Shown: piece by piece, positions 32,809 to 42,560 of the stretch
How positions within the stretch are numbered: the stretch's first letter is position 1
Layout: each line of letters starts with the position of its first letter
NCBI RefSeq assembly: GCF_042477335.2
Contig: NC_091246.1
Span: forward strand, 181,347,001-181,411,000
From: Ovis canadensis
Lineage: Eukaryota > Chordata > Mammalia > Artiodactyla > Bovidae
Length of the DNA: 64,000 nt
Direction: 5' to 3'
Made by a program: the position numbers and the translations under genes
The notes under the pieces: model-generated
What the model saw: only the letters and a program-made list of their open reading frames with translations
Told to the model about the DNA's origin: nothing
Databases searched by the model: none

Positions 32809-33013
32809 GGGCTTCCCAGGTGTGCTAGTGGTAAAGAGCCTGCCTGCCAATGCAGGAGACATAAGAGACATGGGTTTGATTCCTGGGTCGGGAAGATCCC
32901 CTGGAGGGCATGGCAACCCATTCCAGTATTTTTGCCTGGAGAATCCTATGGACAGAGAAGCCTGGCTGGCTACGGTCCATAGCGTTGAAGAGTCGAACAC
33001 TGAAGTGACTTAG
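32809..33013 (+). mobile_element. Bov-tA SINE
   Basis: 'gggcttcccaggtgtgctag' head, with an extra 'agagacata' slip in the body, to 'cactgaagtgacttagc'. Confidence 0.9.
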
Positions 33014-33101
33014 CATGCAGATACATGCAGACTTGCTAAATGCAGGATTGCCACAAACCTTCAGTTTTTTAAAAAATGCTATCTACAATAGAATGAGGCA
33101 T

Positions 33102-33311
33102 GTGATGTAAAAGTCACTCAGTTGTGTCAGACTCTTTTCCATCCCATGGAGTGTAGCCTGCCAGGCTCCTCTGTGGGATTCTCCAGGCAAGAATACTGGA
33201 GTGGGTTGCTATTCTCTTCTCCAGGGGATCTTCCTGACCCAGGGATCAAATCCAGGTCTTCTGCACTGCAGGCAGATTCTTTACCATCTGAGCCACCAGA
33301 AAAGCCCCCAG
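33102..33311 (-). mobile_element. Bov-tA SINE
   Basis: Reverse copy with target-site duplication atgaggcat at 33093-33101 and 33312-33320. Confidence 0.93.
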
Positions 33312-33569
33312 ATGAGGCATACCTGTATTGAACATGTAAAAGGGAATAAATAACAAAAAAAGACACCACTCAATCTGTGTATTTCAGTAGTCAGGTTCAT
33401 GTGCTTTTACCCAAATGTGACTTTCCAGAGTGTCCTGGTGGAAGCCCTGTTCTAAGAATTTGAGATTTCACAAGATTCACAAAACTTCCAAAATCCTTAA
33501 ATATACTAACAAGTCCCAGGAAAAGTTAGTGGAGCTGGATTAAAATTGTGACTATTAGTTTAATTCTTG

Positions 33570-33940
33570 GCAGAGTACCAAAGAATTGATGCTTTCAAAA
33601 TATGGTATTGGAGAAGACTATTGAGAATCCCTTGGGCTGCAAGGAGATCAAACCAGTCAATCCTAAAGGAAATGAGTCTTGAATATTCATTGGAAAGACT
33701 GATGCTGAAGCTGAAGCTCCAATATTTTGGCCACCTGATGTGAAAAACTGACTCATTGGAAAAGACCCTGATGCTGGGAAAGATTGAAGGCAGGAGGAGA
33801 AGGGGACTACAGAGGATGAGTTGGTTGGATGGCATCACTGACTCAATGGACATGAGTTTGAGCACACTATGGGACATGGTGAAGGACAAGGAAGCCTGCA
33901 TGCTGCAGTCCATGGTGTTGCAAAGAGTCGAACAACAAAA
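33570..33940 (+). mobile_element. BovB LINE 3' end
   Basis: 'agtaccaaagaattgatgct' through 'gaggatgagttggttggatg' to 'gcaaagagtcgaacaacaaa'. It faces the minus-strand BovB copies that begin 640 bp downstream. Confidence 0.9.
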
Positions 33941-34139
33941 TCCTTTCTCACCATTATTTATGAACATTGTACTCCTGATGACCATATTAAAATTTCCAAG
34001 AAACTTTAAAGTATTATTAAAGTACCTCATGTACTTTGTCTTTCCATGGTTTCGCTTCAGCAATGGGCAAAATTTAAGGTTAGGATGTCTACCTCTCAGA
34101 CTCAAGCCTTCTCATCTCCTCCCACTTTATTTTTTTTTA

Positions 34140-34575
34140 AAGTAGACTTTAATTTTTAGGATAGATTTTTTTTGATAGATTGCAGGAAAAATGAGAAGAT
34201 AGTATAGCAAGTTGCCATAAACCCTGTACTCCATTTCCCCTATTATTGACGTCTTATGTTAGCATGGTACATTGCTTTAATTAGTGAAGTATAACTGATA
34301 CATTTGGATATGAATTTGAGCAGACTCCAGGAGACAGTAGAGGACAGAGGAGGCTAGCATGCTACAGTCCATGGGGTCACAAATAATCAGACACAATTTA
34401 GTGACTGAACAACAACAAATTGATACATTATTATTAACTAAGGCCCCAGTTGTTCAGATGTTTTAGAATTTAACCTAATATTCTTTTTCTGTCCCAGGGT
34501 CCCATCTTGGAAATAATGCACTTAATTGTCATGTCTCCTTAGGTTCCTCTTGGCTGTGACAGTTAAGCCTTCCCT
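34140..34575. mobile_element. Old L1-type 3' UTR relic, split by a BovB fragment
   Basis: 'gccataaaccctgtactcca', 'tccccttatt'-like and 'tcatgtctccttaggttcct' blocks resemble an old L1 3' UTR family. Family and orientation are uncertain. Confidence 0.45.
34305..34420 (+). mobile_element. Very short BovB 3' end
   Basis: 116-bp insert from 'atatgaatttgagcagactc' to 'gactgaacaacaacaaat'. Target-site duplication tgatacatt at 34296-34304 and 34421-34429 shows a severely 5'-truncated but genuine insertion. Confidence 0.9.
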
Positions 34576-34581
34576 TTTATA

Positions 34582-35453
34582 ACAGTTCAGTTCAGTTCAG
34601 TTACTCAGTCATGTCTGACTCTTTGCGACCCCATGAACCGCAGCACGCCAGACCTTCCTGTCCATCACCAACTCCCGGAATTTACCCAAACTTACGTCCA
34701 TTGAGTCGGTGATGCCATCTAACCATCTCATCCTCTGTCATCCCCTTCTCGTCCTACCCTCAATCTTTCCCAACATCAGGGTCTTTTCAAATGAGTCAGC
34801 TCTTCACATCAGGTGGCCAAAATATTGGAGTTTCAGCTTCAACATCAGTCCTTCCAATGAACACCCAGGACTAATTTCCTTTAGGATGGACTGGTTGGAT
34901 CTCCTTGCAGTCCAAGGGACTCTCAAGAGTCTTCTCCAACACCACAGTTCAAAAGCACCAATTCTTCGGCACTCAGCTTTCTTTACAGTCCAACACTCAC
35001 ATCCATACATGACTACTGGAAAAACCATATCCTTGACTAGGCGGACCTTTGTTGACAAAGTAATGTCTCTGCTTTTTAATATGCTATCTAGTTTGGTCAT
35101 AACTTTCCTTTCAAGGAGTATGAGTCTTTTAATTTCATGGCTGCAATCACCATCTACAGTGATTTTGGAGCCCAGAAAAATAGAGTCAGCCACTGTTTCC
35201 CCATCTATTTCCCATGAAGTGATGGGACTGGATGCCATGATCTTAGTTATCTGAATGTTGAGCTTTAAGCCAACTTTTTCACTGTCCTTTTTCATTTTCA
35301 TCAAGAGGCTCTTTAGTTCTTCTTCACTTTCTGCCATAAGGGTAGTGTCATCTGCATATCTGAGGTTATTGATATTTCTCCCAGCAATCTTGATTCTAGC
35401 TTGTGCTTCCTCCAGCCCAGCATTTCTCATGATGTACTCTGCATATAAGTTAA
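34582..35453 (-). mobile_element. BovB LINE fragment with intact YADD box
   Basis: Reverse BovB, 0.87 kb. An open minus frame (34804-35430, 208 codons) holds the RT palm sequence NNLRYADDTTLMAESEEEL and continues into the C-terminal domain. It ends at the 'gcatataagttaaat' block, so the upstream RT and endonuclease are missing. Confidence 0.95.
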
Positions 35454-35646
35454 ATTATTATATTATTGTAAGTTATTTTATATTAGTCACCATTTTGATC
35501 ATGAAATAGAATGCATAGTACCTCCACACATAGTTTAACATCAATATAATGACAAATTTTAACAAAGAAGTAAAATAATATTTAACATGTATTTGCTTTT
35601 GTAAATGCTCATATCTGCATCAGAAGTCAAAACATAGTAGTTAGAT

Positions 35647-38427
35647 CAGTTCGGTTCAGTTGCTCAGTTGTGTACGACTCTTTGTGACCCCATGGACTGC
35701 AGCACCCCAGGTTTCCCTGTCCATCACCATCTCCTGGAGCTTGCTCAAAATCATGTCCATTGAGTCGGTGATACCATCCAACCATCTCATCCTCTGTGAT
35801 CCACTTCTCCTGCCTTCAATGTTTTCCGGCATCAGGGTCTTTTCTAATGAGTCAGCTCTTTGCATCAGGGGGCCAAAGTATTGGAGCATCCGCTTCAGCA
35901 TCAATCTCTCCAGTGAATATTCAGGGTTGATTTTCTTTAGGATTGACTGGTTGATCTCCTTGCAGTCCAAGGGACTCTCAGGAGTCTTCTCTAACACCAC
36001 AACTCAGAAGCATCAATTCTTCAGTGCTCAGCCTTCTTTATGGTCCAACTCTCACATCCATACATAACTTCTAGAAAAACCATAGCTTTGATCAGACAGA
36101 CCTTTGTTGGCAAAGTTATGTCTCTGCTTTTTAATATACTGTCTACGTTTGTCACAGCTTTTCTTCCAAGGAACAAGCATCTTTTAATTTCATGGATGCA
36201 GTCACCATCTGCAGTGATTTTGGAATCCAAGAAAATAAAGTCTGTCACTGTTTCCATTGTTTCCTCATCTGTTTGTCATGAAGCTATGGGACTGGTTGCC
36301 ATGATCTTCGTTTTCTGAATGTTGAGTTTTAAGCCAGCTTTTTCACTCTCTTCTCTCGCCTTCATCAAGAGGCTCTTTAGTTCCTCTTTGCTTTCTGCCA
36401 TAAGGGTGGTGTCATCTGCATATCTGAGGTTATTGATATTTCTTCCGGCAATCTTGATTCTGGCTTATGCTTCATCTAGCCCGACATTTTGCATGATGTA
36501 CTCTGCATTTAAGTTAAATAAGCAGGGTGACAGTGTTAAAGCCAAGGGAAACAGACTCATTCAGGACAGTGTGGATAGTGGAGTGCAGTTTGTTACATCG
36601 GCGGGTCTGAGGCAGAGTTTCTTCTTTAGCCAGGGACCCCAACCAACTTTTGTGAAAACCTTATATACCTTAGGTGTAAGTTCTTAAGTCCACATCCCCA
36701 AATTCCTTAAATCTAGACTGGAAAATGTTAAAGGGGGATACAATCAGGTTATAGCCATGATTCATAATCAGAAGGGTCAGCTGGTTATACATTGTAACCC
36801 ACACCAGTGGGTGCCATAAAGATTGCAAAAGTGATTGACTACATAGGGGATTATTACCTTCTTTATGGCGAAGGGAAAACTTAGTATGGAATCTGGTGTC
36901 TATCAGTCCAGGAGGCCTGTTCAGCCGTAGGTATGTGATCTCCATTGCTACCAGGCATATAGTCCAAAGTTCACTGGGAATGTAAGATGGAATTTCCTTC
37001 TTTTTCAAGATGGTGTCAGCTCAGCCTATTCCTTTCCTCCTTCAACAGTATACAGCCCTGATGTACTCCTTTCCCAATTTGGAACCAGTTCGTTGTTCTA
37101 TGTCCAGTCGCTTCTTGACCTGCATATAGGTTTCTCAGGAGGCAGGTAAGGTGGTCTGGTATTCCCATCTCTTTAAGAATTTTCTACAGTTTGTTATGAT
37201 CCACATAGTCAAAGGCTTTAGTCAATGAAGCAAAAACAGCTGTTTTTCTGGAATTTTCTTGTTTTTTCCTATGTTCCAATGGATGTTGGCAGTTTGATCT
37301 CTGGTTCCTCTGCCTCTTCTAAAACTAGCTTGAACATCTAGAAGCTCACAGTTCATGTACTGTTGAAGCCTAGCTTGGAGAATTTTGAGCATTCCCTTGC
37401 TAGCATATGAAATGAGTGCAGTTGCACTGTAGTTTGAACTTCCTTTGGCATGGCCCTTCCAGTCCTGTGGCCCTTGCTGAGTTTTCCAAATTGGCTGGCA
37501 TATTGAGTGCAGCACTTTCACAGCATCATCTTTTAGGATTTGAAATAGCTCAGCTGAAATTTCATCACCTCCGTTAGCTTTGTTCATAGTGATGCTTCCT
37601 AAGGTCCACTTGACTTTGTACTCCGAGGTGTCTGGCTCTAGGTAAGTGATCACACCATCATGGTTATCTGGGTCATGAAGATCTTTTTTGTATAGTTCTT
37701 CTGTGTCTTCTTGCCACCTCTTAACATCTCCTTCTGTTAGGTTCATACCATTTCTGTCGTTTATTGTGCCCATCTTTGCATAAAATATTCCCTTGGTATC
37801 TCTAGTTTTCTTGAAGAGATCTCTAGTCTTTCCCATTCTAATATTTTCCTTTATTTCTTTGCATTGATCGCTGAGGAAGGCTTTCTATCTCTCCTTGCTA
37901 TTTGGAACTCTGCATTCAGATGGGTATATCTTTCCTTTTCTCCTATGCCTTTCACTTCTCTTCCTTTCTCAGCTATTTATAAGGCCTCTTCAGACAACCA
38001 TTTTGCCTTTTTGCATTTGTTTTTCTTAGGGATGGTTTTGATCACTGCCTCCTGTACAATGTCATGAACCTCAATCCATAGTTCTTCAGGTGCTCTAATA
38101 GACCTAATCCTTTGAATCTATTTCTCACTTCCACTGTATAATCGTAAGGGATTTGATTTAGGTCACACCTGAATGGTCTAGTGGTTTCCCCTACTTTCTT
38201 CAATTTAAGTCTGAATTTGGCAATAAAGAGTTCATGATCTGAGCCACAGTCTGGTCCCGGTCTTGTTTTTGCTGACCATATAGAGCTTCTCCATCTTTGG
38301 CTGCAAAGAATATAATCAATCTGATTTCTGTAGTGACCATCTGGTGATGTCCATGTGTAGAGTAGTCTCTTGTGCTGTTGGAAGAGGGTGTTTGCTATGG
38401 CCAGTGCATTCTCTTCACAAAACTCTG
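35647..38427 (-). mobile_element. BovB LINE, 2.3 kb, split by a solo LTR
   Basis: The most complete BovB in the window. From right to left, the minus strand encodes the end of the APE-type endonuclease (NQIDYILCSQRW and PGPDCGSDHELF near 38230-38330), a linker, RT and the C-terminal region, with many frameshifts. The reverse transcriptase is interrupted at 36534-37044 by an LTR. A 7-bp match (tagttag near 35638 and at 38428-38434) may be the target-site duplication. The N-terminal endonuclease and 5' UTR are absent. Confidence 0.94.
36534..37044 (-). mobile_element. Solo LTR (BTLTR1-like endogenous retrovirus relic)
   Basis: A 511-bp block with TG...CA ends and a 4-bp duplication ACAG (36530-36533 and 37045-37048), which is typical of gammaretrovirus-like (class I) ERVs. 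BovB sequence continues on both sides. On the minus strand a TATA-like ggtatataagg lies near 36660, about 130 bp from the element's 3' end, so the minus strand appears to be the LTR sense strand. No internal retroviral sequence remains, consistent with recombination between two LTRs. The family name is from memory. Confidence 0.8.
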
Positions 38428-38434
38428 TAGTTAG

Positions 38435-39027
38435 GTATTTATACTCATTTAAATTTAAGAGCAGTAAGACAAGACTCTGGTATATTATTAACACTTTTTC
38501 TTTGACATTTTGAGGTTAGAGCTAAATAAAAATATTTAGATACATGTTTGGAATTACTGGGCCTGTGACAGTTACACATTTGACAGGTGCTGATGTATTG
38601 ATTGCTGACTCACAAGCTATGAGTGGGACTGGTGTCATTGTCCTGATTTTTCAAAACAGTGAACAAAGTAGTCTTCCCTAGATTTATACAGTAGTTGCAT
38701 TTACAGAAAATGCACTGTGTATTCAAGTGGTGCAAAAATATTTTGTTTATATGGAAAACAGAGTTGAAGTTCTAATGTAATAGAAGCATATTTTAACTCC
38801 CCCAAAAGTCCAATCTGACATATGAAGCCCATGCAGGACACAAACAATCACTGTGTTGCAAAATCCTGGCCTGGCAGGTCCTGCAACCTCCTCCACCCTC
38901 CACTTAAATGCCACTTCCCTCTGCCCATTGTTAGACTCAATTAAAGCATTTGTAAATTTCCAAAATACCCCCTAGGGGGCGGTATTGCTGTGGGCTGTAG
39001 TGCTAGAGTTTAACAGGAGACTTATCT
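38435..39027. other. Unresolved intergenic stretch
   Basis: No gene or repeat is recognised. Confidence 0.3.
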
Positions 39028-39075
39028 TTTTTTTTTTTTAATTAACTTTTATTGGAGTATAGTTTTTTAAACAGG
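39028..39075 (-). mobile_element. L1 3' tail scrap
   Basis: T-run followed by 'aacttttattggagtatagt', the artiodactyl L1 3' terminal sequence in reverse. Confidence 0.6.
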
Positions 39076-39084
39076 AGATTTGCC

Positions 39085-39205
39085 TTGATTTCTTCCTTTG
39101 TAAAATGAGGAGAGTAGTAAAGGGATGGAAACAATTCATGTAAAACACTTAGTGAGGTGCCTGGCACACAGTACATGCTCCAGAATGTAAGCTAATATTA
39201 TCTCC
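39085..39205 (+). mobile_element. MIR SINE fragment
   Basis: 'tcttcctttgtaaaatgagg' and 'gaggtgcctggcacacagta' in MIR order. Confidence 0.65.
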
Positions 39206-39469
39206 CAGTCAGCAGAGATTGTTCCCCCAGGTAGATGTGGGTGAGTGAAGATAGGAATCAGGCACGCACCACATCCCCTGCTTGCATCAGCAGTGAGTTA
39301 TTAAACACTTACAGTCCGCAAAAAGGAGAGCCCGGGGAGAGCTGGAGTCAGAGAAATCTTTCTGGAGGAGACAAGAACGGCTTATTGAGCCAGGGCAGCT
39401 GCAACTTGAAGGAAATATATTTATCCCATGAATAATAAATAACTCCTGGATCCTTGCTTTGAGAGTGTG

Positions 39470-39600
39470 GTCTTCAGACCAGCGGCTTCAGCAGTGTCTG
39501 GGGGTTTGTTAGAAATTTTAGCCTGTACCCCAGACAGATTTAGAATCTGCATTTTAACAAGAATCTTGGGTGTTCAATTGCACATTACAGTTGTGATGTG
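39470..39600 (+). mobile_element. MER5A-like fragment
   Basis: 'gtttgttagaaattttagcc', 'agatttagaatctgcatttt' and 'aacaagaatcttgggtg'. Confidence 0.6.
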
Positions 39601-39789
39601 ATGGACTAGAGAACCAATTGAGGGACCAGAGGAAAGAACAATGATACTTTATCCTTTGAGAAAACACAGATCTTGGGTGTGTTTCTGACAGAGGGAAGGA
39701 GGGAGAGGGAGGAGGTGGGGAGAGATGATGAGTGAGTAGGGGGCAGGTTAGTCAAGATTATGGAGGGCAGTTAGATTCTCAAAGGTGGT

Positions 39790-40060
39790 CGTACAGCAAA
39801 TCATCTACATTAGAATTTGTATTATTCAAATAAATATTCTCAGCCAGATCCCAGATCTACTGAATCAGAATCTCAAATAACAAGGAGTCAGTATTTAAAT
39901 ATATTTAAAAAAGAAAAAACTTCTCCAGATGAGTTAAAAATGGGGAGTTTTAAAAACTAGCCACATTTTCACCTGTGGTATTAGAATTTCCTGCAGTATT
40001 TTTGTTGGTAAACTCCCCAGGTGATTCTAATGTTTGTGAGCTAGGGACAGGAATTAAATG
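39790..40060 (+). mobile_element. MER5-like fragments
   Basis: 'actgaatcagaatctcaaat' and, further right, 'actccccaggtgattctaat'. Probably two degraded copies. Confidence 0.5.
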
Positions 40061-40136
40061 GGAAAACCTGGAGGAAAAGTCTGGGTGGAAGGGAGTAAGA
40101 GGTGTCTGCAAATACCTGAAGGCTGTTTACCTCAGA

Positions 40137-40503
40137 GTGAAAGTGAAAGTCACTCAGTCTATCCGAGTCTTTGCGACCCCATGGAATATGAGTCCATGGA
40201 ATTCTCCAGGCTAGAATACTGGAGTGGGTAGTGTTTCCTTTCGCAAGCAGATCTTCCCAACCCAAGAATCGAACCTGGGTCTCCTGCATTACAGGCAGAT
40301 TATTTACCAACTGAGCTATCAGGGAAGCCCCAAATTAGAGGTCGCTCAGTCTCGCCAACTCTTTAGTCCTCGGAATTCTCTGGGCCAGAATACTGGAGTG
40401 GGTAGCCTTTCCCTTCTCCAGGGGATCTTCCCAACCCAGAGATCAAACCCAGGTCTCCCGCATTGCGGGCAGATTCTTTACCAACCGAGCCATCAGGGAA
40501 GCG
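40137..40503 (-). mobile_element. Tandem Bov-tA dimer
   Basis: Two reverse Bov-tA units in direct succession. The first ends 'gagctatcagggaagcccc' near 40330 and the second ends 'gagccatcagggaagcg' near 40503. One 7-bp duplication, cctcaga, at 40130-40136 and 40504-40510 encloses both. Confidence 0.9.
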
Positions 40504-40510
40504 CCTCAGA

Positions 40511-41559
40511 AGACAGAAGCAAGACCAGTGGGTAAAGTTTATTTATTTTTGTGTGTGTGCTCAAATAATCATAGCGTTTTTCTTTTCCCCCCTCCATTTC
40601 CCCCTTTCCTAGCAAGAAGGGGCCTTTGAAATGCCCTTGTCCACCTCTTAAAGTTTGTAGTTCTTGTTTAAAAAAGGTAAAGTAAGTTGGCCAAGGTCAA
40701 CTCAGATATTCTCAACCCATCCCAACGGCAGCAACAAAATGAGACCCTCTTCCCAGTGCTAGTGATATTTCCACTGCACGACAAAGGTATTTTAATCCCA
40801 CTCGGATTTCCATCGCAGGCAAACCGAGAATGAGAAACTGGTTACTCTTCAAAAAACAGGGTGCCCTCCCCAACAGTAGGCAGGCTTTAAATAAGGAATT
40901 GGCATTTTAGAAGACTCATTAAATCTTAAGACTGATATACATAGGAAGAGGAAATCTATCTTTGTGAATCTGGATACGGATATTATATTCAAGCCGAATC
41001 TGAATAATGGCCGGTCCCCTTTGGCGCCTCTCCGGGTTACACCACAGGGCGTGGGTCCCAGGGTGCACCCACCTCGTTGGTTCGCTGCGGAGACGAGCCG
41101 GACCGCTCGCCAGGGGTCGAGCTCCGCGCGGTTAGAGGGAACAGCTGGCCGCGCCAAGGAAGCCAGCGGAGGGCTTCCAGTAGGAGGGAGGCTTCGATCT
41201 GAAGCCTAAAGTATCAGCAAGACTTGGCTACTCAGAGAGGAAATAGCTGGTGGCGGACAGGCTGGATCCACGGTCCAAGGGCAGTCTCAGTGGTAGTGCT
41301 GGTGGTGGTGGGGCGCGGTTAGGGTCCAAACTTCTATAGAACGCCCTGTGGTCCTAAGACACCCGGTCTCTTTAAGTTGGTGTGGAGGGTAATCGACGCC
41401 CTTAGAAGAAGACCCAACACCGGTGGGGGTGGAGGCAGGTGAACCTCGTTCTCCTGAGATGGGCGATGAGGATGGCAGCCCAGGCAGGAGACCCTGCTTA
41501 GTCTGCGAAGCCCATGCAGCGCCAGAGAAGGGTGCCACATTAGGGCGCTGACCGCTTTC
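40511..41559. other. Sequence upstream of the TMEM163 CpG island
   Basis: AT-balanced on the left, becoming GC-rich and CpG-containing from about 41030. No repeat or exon is identified. May include distal promoter sequence. Confidence 0.4.
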
Positions 41560-42560
41560 CTAACCAAGCGCGGGCGCAGCCTTCTCGGACAGTAAAGGAA
41601 GCGGGTCCGAGGCGATCTCCTCTGCTCACCATCCCGCGCACGAGTGGGGCGGGTCTCCCATCACACCCTCAGCAGGCCCTGCCCGGGTTTCTGCCCGGCT
41701 TTCCCGGTAGCCCAGCCCACACCCCCGAGCCTCCGGGCTTCAGGCCTGGCCGGATCCCTCCCTCCCCACCGGCCTCGGGGCGCGGGCTCCGGCGCCGGGG
41801 CCTCGGGGCGGGTCCCTGCCGCACGCACCTGCCCCCGGGGGCGGAGCGCGGCAGCTGCTGCTGGGCCCGAGTCTCTGCCACCGGCCACGCGAGCCGCGCG
41901 GCTCCCGCACACCCCCCCGCCCCCTGCCGCCGCCGCACCTCCACTCCGCGGCGCCCGCGCGGTCGGTCCGTCCCTCCGCCCGCTCCCAGCCGCGGCGCCT
42001 CGCACTTCTAACTCGAGTCCCCGCCGCGCTCGTCGTCGCCGCCCGGACCCGCCGCCGCGCGCCATGGAGACGGCCGCGGGCAGCGAGCGCCGCAGCACCC
42101 CGGGTCCCGCAGTCCCGCCGCCGCCCAGGGGCCACGCGCCCTTGGCCGCCGCCTCCGGCCCGCTGAGCTCCCCGGCGCGCGAGCCGCCGCAGCCCGAGGA
42201 GGAGCGGCAGCTGCGTATCAGCGAGAGCGGCCAGTTCAGCGACGGGCTGGAGGACCGAGGTGAGCGCGCGCCGCCCCGGGCCCCTTCCCCTGGCCCGGCC
42301 CCTTTCCCCGGCCGGGCGGGCGCGATGAGGAGCCGCTGCTCGGGGCCCGCCTTTCCGCTGGCGGGTGGGGCCGGGCTCGGCGCCTCGGAGCGCGCTGGGG
42401 CGCGGAGCTCCGACTTCCCGCGAAAGCGTGCAGAGCTGAGGGCGGCAGCCCCACCTTCCGCGGCCGGCACCGCCCGAGTCGCGGCGCCTCCGCCGGAACC
42501 CGAGAACCCGACTGCCTCCTGGCAGACCCCGCCGGGGCCCGCACCCTCCTCTCGGCCAGC
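41560..42560 (+). promoter_or_regulatory. CpG island promoter of TMEM163
   Basis: Very GC- and CpG-rich block around exon 1, unlike the AT-rich surroundings. GC-box-like Sp1/KLF motifs (ggggcggg type) occur at 41646-41654, 41805-41813 and 41837-41847. No convincing TATA box is seen near the start codon. I infer a broad TATA-less promoter with transcription to the right. The transcription start cannot be placed without transcript data. Confidence 0.8.
42064..42259 (+). CDS. TMEM163: TMEM163 exon 1 (coding part)
   Basis: Begins METAAGSERRSTPGPAVPPP and ends ISESGQFSDGLEDR plus one base (65 codons + 1 nt). It closely matches the N-terminus of mammalian TMEM163 as I remember it, including the conserved RISESGQFSDGLEDRG. 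TMEM163 (SV31) is a cation-diffusion-facilitator-like zinc efflux protein of the plasma membrane, synaptic vesicles and lysosomes. This exon encodes the proline-rich, hydrophilic cytosolic N-tail with no membrane segment. The start has a strong context (gcgccATGG, purine at -3 and G at +4). The donor is CCGAG|gtgagc at 42259/42260. The frame also stays open upstream to 41644, but homology begins only at 42064, so I chose this ATG. Confidence 0.95.

Noticed and set aside
34804-35430. 208-codon minus-strand ORF as a possible host gene
   Set aside because: The translation is BovB reverse transcriptase and C-terminal sequence, part of a truncated LINE.
37222-38494. Minus-strand ORFs resembling a nuclease-like protein
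   Set aside because: These are the BovB endonuclease and linker with frameshifts, not a cellular gene.
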